This document shows, in pieces, positions 44,336 through 57,154 of a stretch of DNA of 64,000 nt (the first letter of the stretch is position 1; each line of letters opens with the position of its first letter). Where the stretch lies: positions 21,331,135 to 21,395,134 of the forward strand of contig CM032659.1 in NCBI GenBank assembly GCA_019095985.1. Direction: 5' to 3'. A program made the position numbers and the translations under genes. This DNA is from Streblospio benedicti (lineage: Eukaryota; Annelida; Polychaeta; Spionida; Spionidae). Below the pieces are notes generated by a model. It was not told where the DNA came from and made no database searches. It worked only from the letters and a program-made list of their open reading frames with translations.

Positions 44336-45820
44336 AAACACACTGTATTGTCAAGGACAATATATTTTGACCTCTAATGTAATCAATGATAACATATGAC
44401 AGAATTGATCATACCATTTATTTAGCATGCAATCGAGCAAAAATACTGACGACTTTGTCTTATCATGAATAGTATTTTTTACTTATTTATTATTACTTGT
44501 ATTTTATAAAGTTCAGCATCTCTACTTCCTGCTGGATGCTGCCAATGTTCCACCAACACATAAATACTACCCTATACCAAAGTGTTATCGCACGTTGTAC
44601 TGGCGAGTGTTTGTTTAAATTTAATTCAATTCATTTAGCGCAGCAAGAGTAGATCAAGCGATTGTCACCCGGATTTGTTGGTAGATCTGTAAGTATACAT
44701 TTAGTACTGATATTTAGCTTTTAAGCACGGGACCTTGAGACTTCATTGTGAAAATAATTTCCATTCAAAATTTATGAAAAGAATTCACATGTATGATAAA
44801 TATACGTTGCATCTCATTGGAAGACTAATATGATTCTCTGTCCGTATGGAAATATGTATGTTTATCAACACACATCAAACAATACATATACTCTATAGAG
44901 ATTCCGTGTATCAGTACACAAAATCAGTGAAAATACTAATCATAAATCTAACCTGGTCAAAGGTCTTGATGATTTGGTATGTTGTATATAATATCGTAAC
45001 ATTTACGAATGCTAGAAATAAAATAGGCTTCCCTTTTATACGATAACCGTGAGTTTTGGTCCACTATGTGCGCCATCCATACAGTATTGTTGAACACAAT
45101 GCAACAGGAACGTCTGAGCACCGTGGCAGACCGTAGCTGGCTTTGTGCACTTGGTAATTAAGAATACATTATGAATCGTTACCTGTGTTTTTTATATCCG
45201 ACTCTGATATACAGCGTGGTATTTGCAAATGATTGGACATGCCCACGCTTTAATGTGCATGATATAATTAGTTTTTCCTCCTTGTTTTGATTTATGTTGT
45301 TATACTCAGCACCTTGATATCTTCCAAAGCAGGTCAAATTTTTGCACGCTTTGCGCGAAACTCCAACTCCACATAATTTGATAAGAAGTCTGTATCTGTA
45401 GATTCGTGGGAAAGAAGAATAGAACTCTATCGTATACGTATTTGCTTCATTGATCTTTACAGAGACGATATTTAAATGAAGCTCGGTAACTAGAAAAAAT
45501 CCTAGTCAGTGAAAAATAAATTGGACTAGAAAAGTCATTGAATTTTAATGTGCAAACGTGGAAACCCCGATCTGTCTATTAATGAATACAAATCAATTCA
45601 ACTCAATTCACACGAATCAGAGGGAGGGGCTAGATTGGGCTGGGCAAGCCGACGTGATAGAGTATGTGTAATGTAGTATCAGTCCGCTGTGGTCATTGAA
45701 TTGTATAGTAAGAGTCTATGTACTTGCACATGAGAAGTGACAAAACGGCTTTTGAAACATGTCAGAATTCCCCTGCAAGATATTGTCCGGAATAACGCTA
45801 ATGTTTTGTAGATCGTCATA
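44336..45820. other. Upstream flank of the left acetyltransferase-like gene
   Basis: No coding exon seen. A non-coding 5' exon is possible because the start codon at 45821 is preceded by an acceptor-like TTTTGTAG at 45805-45812. Confidence 0.4.
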
Positions 45821-48800
45821 ATGTCCTCAGACATTACGGAAGTAACATGTCGACTGGCGACACCAGCCGACTACGAGGGCGTTATGAACATCAACCGCAA
45901 CGTGTACGCTGGCTACGATTACATGCCTGTCATGTACCAGCGTTACATTGCGGACCCCCAGAGAGTGCTAGCTGTCGCTCTCAGGAACGGGAGTATCGTA
46001 AGTAGGCTTCAATCAGTGGCATGGCAAGATTTAGAATGGCAGGAAAAGGATACAGACGCTACGTTGATTGGGGGGGGCAAGAGAGAGGTGTTCAGGTAGT
46101 GAGTTCCATGAGATCCTATAGAAGGCTAGTATCTGGGTCAATGGTATGCACCCAAGCTATTAAAATGTGGAATATTGTCATACAGTGTACATCTCTGTAA
46201 AGGATGAAACTAAATTGACTGGGTGGTTTTTAAGCATTTGTTCGACCCAATCTTTGTACCAGCCTATAGGACCAACGGGTCGTGGTCAGGCTGGAAAAAA
46301 CACGTAAACATCGAGTTCATAACATTATAGTCTTGTGAGAACCATTTGAACTTTAAATTGTATAATCCTGGGATGTTACTCTAGCTTTGAATTCCGACCT
46401 GGGAGATTTTATCTTATTTTATTTGTCTGCAAATAAGTACTCGAAAGTAGAAAGGGGAAGTATAAGAAGTGACACAAGCTAACGTATGTGGATTTGACCA
46501 AAGAATAATAATGACTACAATGAGTAAATTTAAATTTCTTCTTTCTCCAGGTTGGCTTTGAGATGCTGTTCGTGGTGGACGATAACCGGACCATAGTTCA
46601 CCAAGCTGGGAGGGTGAAACCGGAATTGAACGGCCAAGGCATCAACAGTCAAATAAAGTAAGTTAACTCCACTAACACAACCTATATTGCGTCTATATCG
46701 TAGGTCAAAAAGGAAAGTTTGTTGACGAACCGGGTAAGTTTGGGGTAAAATAAAAAGATTGCAAATTGATCATTTTAATTTCTTCGAGAGTGACATACGA
46801 GACAAGTCAGTTAACATGTGACATACGAGGCAAGTCAGTTAACATGTCATGAAATGATAGCAATTAACTGTGACATTTGTTTCATGGTCATACTTAATAA
46901 TCTAACATTACTACGGTTTATAGTGTGCAGAAAAATACTGTGTACACAATAGATCACACTATGATCATTAATTCTTTTCTGTATCCTATCAATCACAGCT
47001 CATTTCTCGAGAGGGTTATTCAAGAAAGACTTCCCCACTTTGAGAAGCGAATTTGGACAACAATTAACCGCGCCGCCACTGAAAAAATGCTGAAGAAAAA
47101 CCCGGGTATTTTAAAGATAGCAGCAGTTAGGGTTAGTCCAGCTGTTTTATTGCTTGGCAACTAAAGCTAATGACTTGGCAACTGATGTGGAGAATAATTT
47201 TGTGGTGAATCGATTTGCTATAGGTTGAACATGGTTACTCATTATTAGTAAACATCTGGGGTTTGTTTGAACACTTTCTCAAGAACAAAATTTTACAACA
47301 ACAAAAACGAGTTATGCAACTTAGCCCAAGATGTACTAACCAAGAAAAGCGATTTCTTGCCTTGAGGTTTAAATACAAACACATTTGTGTGTTTTAACAT
47401 TCTGAATTAGTGCCAACGATTCCTGCTGTGACAATAAGATAGAGTGTCGCATGTTCTGTTTCAGCCTCGACTGAGCTGTGACTTTGAGGCCGGCAGCCTG
47501 AATCAGCTGGTGAGAGGAGATGCGTTCAAAGCGGTGTGCGACAAGTATGACGTCACCGAGGTCAGAAGACTGGGGCCTACTGAGGCTGAGAGTTTACTGC
47601 AGGTACAGCTGTGGCATATTTGTTAAATACATGGTACCAAGAGAAGGACAGTTCATACCAGATGGTACACAAATGCACGCTGCTAGATCGTAGGATTGGG
47701 ACTCGTAAAAACATGTACAAAATCGATCCACTTTATCTACACAAGCTGATCTACTCAAAGCTGCATTAGATTAAACTGACACAGATTTCAAGCATCTAAA
47801 TGCCCATTACATACATGTATGTGTATATACCGTTACTGCTTGATACATTTCATTAACTATGACTATTTCAGACCCAACATGTGTGCTCCATGTCTCCGGA
47901 TGGGTACTGGATCTTGGGTTTCGAGCCTATGTCAGCATTGGCCTGTAACGCTGGCATCATCGCACGCAGCCTGTGTGCAGCGGTGTTTGTGTCACAAGAT
48001 CCAAGCTCTGGTACGTCTTTGGTTTAAATGGATTGGTGCTTTTATTTGAAACAGTTTTAGTAAGTGTCTGGTCTGGTCTATTCTAGTGTTCTAGTGTTGT
48101 GATGGTTCTTATCAGCGTGTCTCACCTTTTCATTCTACCACCTGCATGTATATTAGTTCATTTTGTTGGCGTATTGTTGATTAAATGTGTGAAACATAAC
48201 ATTACACGTGAATATCAAACGTGTCTCTACTAGCTTGTATTTGTTCGATGATTTTGTATATCATAGATTCCAATCTCCACATTGTCATGTACTCTAGTCT
48301 CGTCTCAGCAAAACAATGCTAACATTTAACATTATATTGATACATGTACAGATGAGTGGGGCTAACTTTTATCGTGTCCCTGGATGTGTACGCCCGAATA
48401 TTAAAGTGGGTAGGACGGAGGCTGAAAAACGCACTTTTATTTTTATATTTCATTTTATTTTATTATCTATTTTCAAGGGGTGGGACGGGATTAAAAATCT
48501 TAAACGGGTAGAACACTTTAGTATATTCACCGTCTGACATTCTGAAATTTACAAATTCATTCGGGGAGGTGCTGAAAATCATACCATACGGTTTTCATTA
48601 TTACACATAAGGTGCTCTGAGATCCAAACTAATTACATGTATATAATAATAATTACATGTAATATAATAATTACATGTAATATAATAAGTGTGCACACGC
48701 ACACTCACCCTTACACCAATCTCTGATTTATTTTCGTAAATTTGCATGGTAGGTGAACCAACGGCGATCAGCTTTGGTTCTGCAGTTCGAATACCCATTG

Positions 48801-50509
48801 GTTTGAAACACCGCATGGACTTTTATGTACACCCCAGATATGTGAGACAAAGTTCAAGGTATGTTAGGGTGTTTCAGGGGCTATGGGTAACGTAACAGTT
48901 CGACATTGAAAGTTTGGTATGACTAACGAGCACGGTAATCGCAGTAATGAAGGCTTCTGGAGAATTCTGTATATTCAAACTGCCTAAAATGGACTACATA
49001 CCAGCACGTACTAGTATGGCCCAAAGGCTACTTAACCTATAATGTACAAATAGAAATAGAAATCTTGATGTAGAATGTTACCTGCTCAAGATATACTTTT
49101 ACTTTGCAGACTGTACATCGCTCACTTTATGAAACATCTCATGTATGTAAACCAGTTCTGTAAAACGTATATCTCGATGAGTGGTAAGTTACTTAATACT
49201 TAGATTGAATGTTATCTACTCATTATTGTACTACAAATAACACCTATGCAATAGGGGACCCAGATCAGAGGTAGAAAAATACATGTCTGTGTCGTGATAA
49301 TAGGTCATTATACAGTGGAGGTGAGAGCTCAGACAATATCTCACTGACTGTGTTTGGCAGAACGAGTGAGCGCAGTGAATTAGTTCTGTTAAAGTCCACA
49401 CTAGATGATATATTGTCTAATCTATCACTCCCCGCCCGTATAATTACCTTTTACCCTTACGTTTATTTATTCTATGTTCTAAACGTTGGATTGTAAGATA
49501 TCCTTTTTCCCCGCTCCCCCTCTCAGCCAATCAGAGTCGAGCACTTTCATAAAACTTAGGAGAATATCCCATGCCATGCCACACTACCAAACTACATGCC
49601 AATCGATTTTAGCTGGCTACCGCTAGCATTATGATATTTAGATCTTCTTCGCTCATTGTATTGTTTTGATCATTATTATCGAAAAATGGATATTCCTATG
49701 CGGTTCCATAGTAAATTTATGTTACTTAGCTACTCTGCACATTAATATTGTCCAATATCAAGATGTCAACCGTGGAAGATAAAAGATTTCCCACTGCTGA
49801 TTCATTCATGAATTTGCATGTAAGTGGGAGAATAAATTTATTAAGGATAGTGAAAATCGTGATTTCTGGACAGACTGTAGCTGTATTGGCGGCCATGTAA
49901 AGTGGTTTACTCAAAACTGTGTAAATTTCATATATTGTAATACAAGATTTTGTAGAAATGGCCATTGCATAGGAATGATTTTACAGATTTGATATTGTGT
50001 CTATGTACTTAAAATGACAAATAAAGAACACCTATTTTAAGAATTTCAAATGATTTGTTATAGCTAAACAAGGAACTATATTAACTATGAAATAAATATT
50101 GAGAAAGTAGCCTTCACATAAACAAATTAATTCACATTTTAGTTTTTCAATACATTTAATCAAGCATATTTGAGCAAAAGTATTGATTGATTATCGGTTT
50201 AAAAATTCTACTTTACACAATGGCATTGTCAAACCAAATAATGATAATCTGCTAATAACCGCTAAAACCGGCCGGCAAATATTTAAAATACCTCATTTTA
50301 ATAAGTGAATTTTACGTTTGTCCCATGCTAGTTTGATTTACTTGGCAACCTTATTAAAACAGTCACAGGATATAAGAAAAATAAATTTTGTTTCTTCACA
50401 GAGATCATTGAAATTTATATATTACTACCATGTACTACCATTATATAAATCTTGTAATATTGTAGGCCTCTTCAGTGACACTTTTGACAGTTTGAAGCAC
50501 ATGACGTAA
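45821..50509 (+). CDS. GNAT acetyltransferase, NAT16 / histidine N-acetyltransferase-like, left copy (8 exons)
   Basis: Exons 45821-45997, 46551-46657, 46999-47131, 47465-47602, 47872-48010, 48753-48858, 49110-49183 and 50466-50509 join in phase to 918 bases, 305 residues. The N-terminal half is a GNAT fold: RLATPADYEGVMNI opening, VGFEMLFVVDD strand, then an acetyl-CoA loop of the R..P.LNGQGI type (residues 80-90). The second half (LSCDFEAGSLNQLV, MSPDGYWILGFEP, HPRYVRQSS) is the extension found in NAT16/HISAT-type enzymes, which use acetyl-CoA to acetylate free histidine or related amines. No signal peptide, so probably cytosolic. The last exon ends early (MT stop) compared with the right-arm copy, which continues about 40 residues more. 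Family call is from motif memory and moderately sure. Confidence 0.8.
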
Positions 50510-50940
50510 CAGTTCAAACAGCTCCACCTGTCCAAGCCAGCAGCCGCAGATACCGGAGCGCCACAGTTTACTTCTGCAGTACAGTGGCGTGGGGAATCCA
50601 GTATTCAATGCCAAAGCCAAGCTATAGCATCCAAAGTGGCTGATCCACGGTTGCAGGGTGGGGCGCCTTCACTAAGAATTGTACTCCCAAACATTTTGAG
50701 TGATTTGTTTATATTATTTTGATAAACTGCTTGTTCTGTGATATAAAGGAAACCCAACACTTAAATGGGTTCCACGTGGATAATAAATGTCAATAATGAA
50801 CACACTTGTTAGACTGTAAAATGTAACCCGCTGTAATTTGTCGCCGGTCCAAATTTACGTTAAAGTAAATTGAATTGTGATCAGGTCCTGCAAAATAGTC
50901 ACGTTTAGTTACGTTTACACAGTTATGCAATCTTTTACAA

Positions 50941-51372
50941 GCTGAGGGTTGATAATGGTTATGCGAACGTGATCGCAAAGCGGCCGTTAACTTATCTCGC
51001 AACGCAAAATTTAGTGACTGCATGCTGGCTTTATTTGAATTAATGAGTGACAAGAACTAAATTTCATTCTGTAACCAGATAGGTACATGGAAACAGCAAG
51101 GACATCTTGCTTGGAGGTAATGAAGTAATTCAATGTGTATGCAGGCAGGCTCTATTCACCAAACTTCTGAACCTCAGAACCAGTGGTTCGGCTGATACGA
51201 GGGATCGTGCTTTTAGGGCTGACCGGTGCTGATTCGTGTGTAGGAGCAGACTATGTGGGTTGAAATGTGCATTAACTCAAATCATAACTGTAGTTATATA
51301 TGTTGCGTCTAGTTATATTTTGCGGTCTAACAGTATGTATAGGATGCACAATTTTTGGTGTGATTTTTCCAA
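50941..51372. repeat. Direct duplication flanking the third gap, left copy
   Basis: About 430 bases (GATAATGGTTATG.. to ..GATGCACAATTTT) recur at 51501-51902 with small length changes. Left copy runs almost up to the gap, right copy starts at the first base after it. Confidence 0.85.
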
Positions 51373-51400
51373 GCACCCAATGGAAAAAAAAGCCCCTTAG

Positions 51401-51500
51401 NNNNNNNNNNNNNNNNNNNNNNNNNNNNNNNNNNNNNNNNNNNNNNNNNNNNNNNNNNNNNNNNNNNNNNNNNNNNNNNNNNNNNNNNNNNNNNNNNNNN
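51401..51500. other. Assembly gap (100 N)
   Basis: Exactly 100 N. Confidence 1.
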
Positions 51501-51902
51501 TGAGAGGCTGATAATGGTTATGGTTGCGAACGTGATCGCAAAGTGGCCGCTAACTACTCGCAACGCAAATTTAGTGACTGCATGCTGGCTTTATTTGAAT
51601 TAATGAGTGACAAGAACTAAATTTCATTCTGTAACCAGATAGGTACATGGAAACAGCAAGCACATCTTGCTTGGAGGTAATGAAGTAATTCAATGTGTAT
51701 GCAGGCAGGCTCTATTCACCAAACTCTTGGACCTCAGAACCAGTGGTTCGGCTGATACGAGGGATCGTGCTTTTAGGGCTGACCATGCTGATTCGTGTGT
51801 AGGAGCAGACTATGTGGTTGAAATGTGCATTATATGTTGCGTCTAGTCATATTTTGCGGTCTAACAGTATGTAGGATGCACAATTTTGGTGTGGATTTTT
51901 CC
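51501..51902. repeat. Direct duplication flanking the third gap, right copy
   Basis: Counterpart of 50941-51372. It lacks about 25 bases present in the left copy (the ACTCAAATCATAACTG stretch) and otherwise differs by single bases. Confidence 0.85.
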
Positions 51903-52746
51903 ATACGCAGGGCTCCATGGAAACAAAATGACAACTTTTAGTGACCATTATATAAAATATACAAGGCTGTAATACGAATATTCAACAACTACTTTTTACT
52001 ATTTTTAAAACAATTAAATTGTACACGAAAGTCCCTGAGGGGTCAGAAAGGTTGGGGGTCATGCATTCTTCAAATCGTCGGGCATAGGTTAATGCATGTG
52101 AAAAACCAGTAGTTCCTGTACCAATTTAAAGCTGATGATGGGTAAAGCTGGTACTGGGAATAACAAAATATTTCTAGCTGGGCTTACTCAACACTTACAT
52201 GTATTTGATTAATACCCATACCTTTCCAAGTTTTGCTTATGGAAATTTCCAGTCATTTCTGTCACCAGAAGTTTAATTCGAATAAATAAATGTCATTTAT
52301 ACTGAAGAAAAAAAGAACATCTTAGACGGGTCTATATATGGTAAATCAAATCAGTCAAATCAAATGTAAACATAAATTAATTTACAAGGATTTGATAGTG
52401 CATCACATGATCCACTTTTCATCTTCTTCACAATATTACATTTTTTCCCTCGCTCGGAAAGTAAACGATTGTGCAGTCAATTACTACTAGAAACAAGGTG
52501 CTAATAAAAGTGTATTTTGTATTCAGTAAGGCTTACACCGAAGACATCTGCATCTTTGCACAGTGGGTATTGAAGGGCAAACACCTACCTACTAACTACC
52601 TACCTACTTATCTACTTAGGTGCTGGACATAAGGGGGTAATATAAGGCACACCGTTGTGATTAACAGAGATGTGAAGCTTCAGCGAAAGCAAGTTGTTCA
52701 TTCAAGTGCACGGGGAAGCTTCTCCATGGGGCCGAGGCACATAGTT

Positions 52747-52747
52747 G

Positions 52748-52820
<73 letters not shown>
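52747..52820. repeat. (TTAC)n microsatellite
   Basis: About 18 perfect tetranucleotide units. A looser TACC/TACT-rich stretch lies at 52586-52620. Confidence 0.95.
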
Positions 52821-52821
<1 letters not shown>

Positions 52822-53859
52822 GAAGCATATACTAGCAAGATCACATTATGAGACTAGGGCAAAGCTTATATTGAAGATAGTCGTCGGTTGACAGAGCAAT
52901 GCACTATATAGGTAGTTATGTCATTCAACATTACAGCAACAATGCACGCATACTGGGTGTAAAAAGCCCTCCGACGAAAAAGACGATATATAGGCTTATG
53001 TTCTATGTCATACCATACGGTGGACTCGAGTGGAGCTTGATGTAATTAGCGTCAGTCTTTAATGCACTCCTCGCTGCACCTTGATATTACATTTGCGTCT
53101 ATTACAGGGCTTACATCGTGAAGATTTCATGTTCTATTTGGAGTCTGCTGAAGTCCCTATCTAAAAGACGCGAATGTTGAGCCCGACACATCACAAAACA
53201 TTGAGACATGAGAAATACACTGCTAAAATATTATTCATGTGATAGTGCACCAAAATAAATGTATATCGGGACACAATGTGGCAATTACTAGCTGGTAAAA
53301 TGCCGACTGCATATTGGGTTAAATGTCGAGAATGCACAAGAACTAATAGGAAAAATAAGCAGAAGTGTCTGGGACATGCATTGCAGTAGCATAATCTATT
53401 TATTTTATTTCCGTGTAATGGCTGTACAATTTGGCTTGTTCCCAAACTTAAGCTTGCATGCTGATCTGAGTGTTTAAAGATACACATTATGGGCAAAACA
53501 CGGATCATTTTAAATCAGAACAGAGCACATGTATAAGGTTAAAAAGGTACTTAAGTTTTGTTAAAAACAATTTTTTGCATCATCGATGCTTAATCAAGTG
53601 AAGAAAGCATCAACGATGCGAAAATTCGTGTTTTAATAAAACTTAATATCAACACCCTTTTAACATTATAGTCTGCTATGTTTTAATATGATATCGTACC
53701 AGCAGCTCCCAGAACTTTTTAAACCCTCACATTATACATAGTTATGGAGTGGTTCGTATAGATCCCTATGTAATAAGCACGAACTTTATCTTGAGTTATC
53801 CATGAACAAAGGAATACGCAGATCAGCGAAGGAGTGTGGAGACGGAGTTCGATTTTTCA

Positions 53860-54140
53860 TAGCAGAGGAAAACATTGAACTGGTTCTTATAACACAGCCG
53901 TCCACTTTTTGACAAGAAAACCTTTCGTATTCATTTTTATTTAATATATGCAACTACACCAGCATGGAACAACCTCCCGGCTGACGTCGCGGAAAGTACC
54001 ACCATCGAAATGTTTAAATCCAGACTTAAGGACTACCAGGCCTAATCACGCTGACAAAACTCCATTGGCGTGATACTCATTTAGAGGTGTGCCAATTACA
54101 TAAGAAGAAGGAGAAGAAAGAAGAAGAAGAAGAAGAAGAA
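53860..54140 (+). mobile_element. 3' end of a non-LTR LINE with an (AGA)n tail
   Basis: Translation around 53955-54045 gives TPAWNNLPADVAESTT then IEMFKSRLKDYQA, the standard last residues of CR1/L2/Jockey-type ORF2 proteins, followed by a stop, a short untranslated piece and an AAGAAG simple-repeat tail ending near 54140. 5'-truncated. Confidence 0.75.
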
Positions 54141-55502
54141 GTATACTTTAACGTTAATTAACTGTAATTCTTGTGGTATTTCTAGGTATGTATATAACGT
54201 GTGTAAAACGATTCTTATGAAAGGAAATGCTTTTGGGTGCATGTGTTCTACATCGCCCTTTTATTATATGCTTCAGAACGGTTTATTGCGTACCTTAAGC
54301 TGAAACGTTAGCATTTAATCATTGGCATTAGCACCAGACAAAGGCAATGGTCGTATGCATACAAGAACTGGAACAAAATTAGTGGATGGAGTAGCAAGAA
54401 AAAAGAAACTCACATTTCCAAATAGAATTTCCGTTTACTCTAATCGCTTCGTTCCTTGGCCACTTTTTTGAGTGCGCATTTGGTGCTGTTCTTCCGGGTA
54501 CGATATTTTTATTTGCCATCTTTGACTATAACTTACTAGAACATTAGAAGCTGTCATGCTAACGATGTAAATTACACACTTAAAACGGGATTGGATTGTA
54601 TGATGTTATGCTTCTTTTGATATGGTATTATGACATGTTTATGTTTTAACTTTCCATATTTTGTTATACAGTTTTCATGCACGTTACTGTCTGGGCCAGA
54701 GAAAACTTTGGTACCATCGGAGAGGGCAAATGATTTCATATACCATCGGAATGATCCAAATCTCAGTTTTACAACGTTATATAAGAGCATTCTATAACTC
54801 ACAGTTTAACCTGAGTAAAAATCCACTCAAAGCTAATCAGTAAGAATTCCAGTCGTTTTGGATACCAGTGTTACATAAATTAACAGTGCTTCCCAATGCT
54901 TGCGGATACATTTTCAAGCTTCTCGCGCTCACATTTTTTTCATCAATCATCTCTCTACCTTATTATATATAGCTGAAGACTTGTTTAACAACACTAAGCT
55001 TGTATTGCAACGCCCGATACGATTGTTATATTAGGGATAATGTAATAGACACACTGCAATAAAAACTATATCATGGTGGTCTTCACATGGCCTAGCCGGT
55101 GCTATAAAGGAACGATATACCAACACTGAACGAAAAATAACACACATTAGGATACCTATTTTATTGCCATATTCATAAAACTGTCTGAAAAAAAGCTTTA
55201 TCCATATATATATAAAGCCTATCCAGAGCTGTACAGCAATGCTTTATGCATACTTACAGAACGGAATACAAATCAAAAGAAGTGTTTAATCTACGCTTGA
55301 TATACACTTGATACTTTGCATAAGAATAAATACTTATTCATAGAATAATGTGTTCGATTTCAGTCATTACTCCCTAACCCCACCCCACTCCAACCACCAC
55401 ACACAGACACAAATGCAAATGTACACAGATGTTTTTCAACAACCATTCAGAAAATATATGAAGAAGGCGCTGTAAGACGTAACATATAACAAGATAACCA
55501 GT

Positions 55503-56100
55503 CGGAAATTGTGACCGGTAATAATTTACGATACCGTAAATTGGGAGCTGATCCCCCAAAATGGTCTAGCTGCCGTAAAATGTAAACACCGTAAATTGTG
55601 ATCGATTAGACAATGCATTGGACGCCTCGCATCTGCTCAAAAGCCATCACATCCCTTTTTTCGACGAACTCTCTATTTCCATCATAGCCTGACCCCAGTC
55701 CCGTCAAGTTGGCCCTTTGGTGGGGTCATGTGCCTACCCTACGAAGGTTGATACAGAGACGCAAACTCGAAGCCCATCCATCTCGGTCACTTGTCAACAC
55801 ATCTACACGACGAAGTATGAGACATGTAAAAACATCGACTCTTCAAGCGCCTTCTATTAGTGACATTGCAATTTCCTTGCGCCAGAGAATAAGACGTGTC
55901 AGATTGCTGGGCGTGATGACAATGCTGTGGTTACATTTTACGTCAGCTAGACATTTTTTGATGCCGTAAATCATGCGTCTGATATAGTGCGTGCTAAATC
56001 GTAAAGTATGGCCAACGTTTAATTGTGACCGGTTTTAATTTACGGCCTCTAAAAATGGTCTAGCTGCCGCACAATGTGACCACCTTAAATTGTAATCACG
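55503..56100. repeat. TTTACGG-family repeats, possibly one long inverted-arm element
   Basis: Arms at 55503-55610 (GTGACCGGTAATAATTTACG.., AAAATGGTCTAGCTGCCG) and at 56020-56100 (GTGACCGGTTTTAATTTACGG, AAAATGGTCTAGCTGCCG) share words in the same orientation, and complementary words (TTTTACGTCAGCTAGAC) lie at about 55930-55960. Confidence 0.5.
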
Positions 56101-56123
56101 CTCATAAATCTTACATGCCTTAA

Positions 56124-56668
56124 GCGAGGGGCACATTCCACCGCAAGGTGGGTCTACAGCCAGTCTACTGCCAAAAACGCTTAGAAAACGTGATGATCCG
56201 TGAGTGTACAGTGCGGCCACCGTACGTTTTTTCAAGGCCGTACGGTGGTCGTAGAAGTTTGGCTTGCAAACTTCTTCTACGACCACCCTACGTCATGGTC
56301 TGACCGTAAGGAGGCAGTGCGGTGACCTTACGTTAAACGCAGATGATTTACCCGCACGTTGTCGGCACGGACACAGTACTGGGGCCGTGCATTCCCTGTA
56401 CATTGAACGTGCGGATCCCGTACTTTTGTAATCACACGGTGCGTAGGACGTAAGTTATACGCGAGTACATCGCACGTTCTATGCAAGTTGAGGGCATGGC
56501 GACCTCAATAAAAAACACTCCCTGTGCCGACGCACTCACGGAGCCCGTGCTGATGTGCCCAAAACTGTACTTTTACTTTTGTCCATGCGTGCGGAAAACG
56601 TCGTAGACGCCGCAGACCTTAACGCGCCTTACGGGGACCACCGCCGCAAGGTGGAATGTGCCCCTCGC
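56124..56668. mobile_element. MITE of about 545 bp, family member 2 (GCGAGGGGCACATTCCACC ends)
   Basis: Ends GCGAGGGGCACATTCCACC and GTGGAATGTGCCCCTCGC are inverted repeats of each other. Same length and order of internal palindromes as the member at 11351-11893. Confidence 0.8.
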
Positions 56669-57154
56669 TTTACTCTCTGGCATGGGGCAATGGTACTGTC
56701 ACTAATAGCAAAGAGCTTGATGAGTATATGCATTTTCATGTATCATACTTATAAATACGTTGAGAGTGACAAAGAATGAAGGGGTTCAATTTTGCGTCTT
56801 TATTGACCACTTCCACTCGTCGGGTCGGCACCTGAGCCCACCCGAGGTCCAACTTTGACAAGGTGTGGTCAGGCTAGGATGACTATTTTGCAGGACCTGA
56901 TCACAATTCACAATTTACTTTAACGTAAATTTGGACCGGCGACAAATTACAGCGGGTTACATTTTACAGTCTAACAAGTGTGTTCATTATTGACATTTAT
57001 TATCCACGTGGAACCCATTTAAGTGTTGGGTTTCCTTTATATCACAGACAAGCAGTTTATCAAAATAATATAAACAAATCACTCAAAATGTTTGGGAGTA
57101 CAATTCTTAGTGAAGGCGCCCCACCCTGCAACCGTGGATCAGCCACTTTGGATG

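Larger units (their letters stand above)
43750..50902. repeat. Left arm of a large inverted duplication
   Basis: More than 7.1 kb that is repeated in reverse complement at 56881-64000. Coordinates in the two arms add to about 107,750-107,780 throughout, so there are only small length differences. The arm includes a MITE, a complete acetyltransferase-like gene and its flanks. The outer end passes the edge of the window on the other side, so the full arm length is unknown. Confidence 0.9.
50510..57154. other. Spacer of the inverted duplication and surroundings
   Basis: Between the two convergent acetyltransferase-like genes. No gene recognised. Holds the end of the left arm, a false-looking direct duplication at the third gap, a TTAC microsatellite, a LINE fragment, TTTACGG-family repeats and a MITE. 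Confidence 0.5.

Noticed and set aside
52586-52820. Telomere-like or regulatory repeat
   Set aside because: A plain TTAC tetranucleotide microsatellite with no TTAGGG units.
55709-55969. An 86-codon open frame with many Arg and Ser
   Set aside because: No homology recognised, lies among TTTACGG-family repeats, no splice or poly(A) context.
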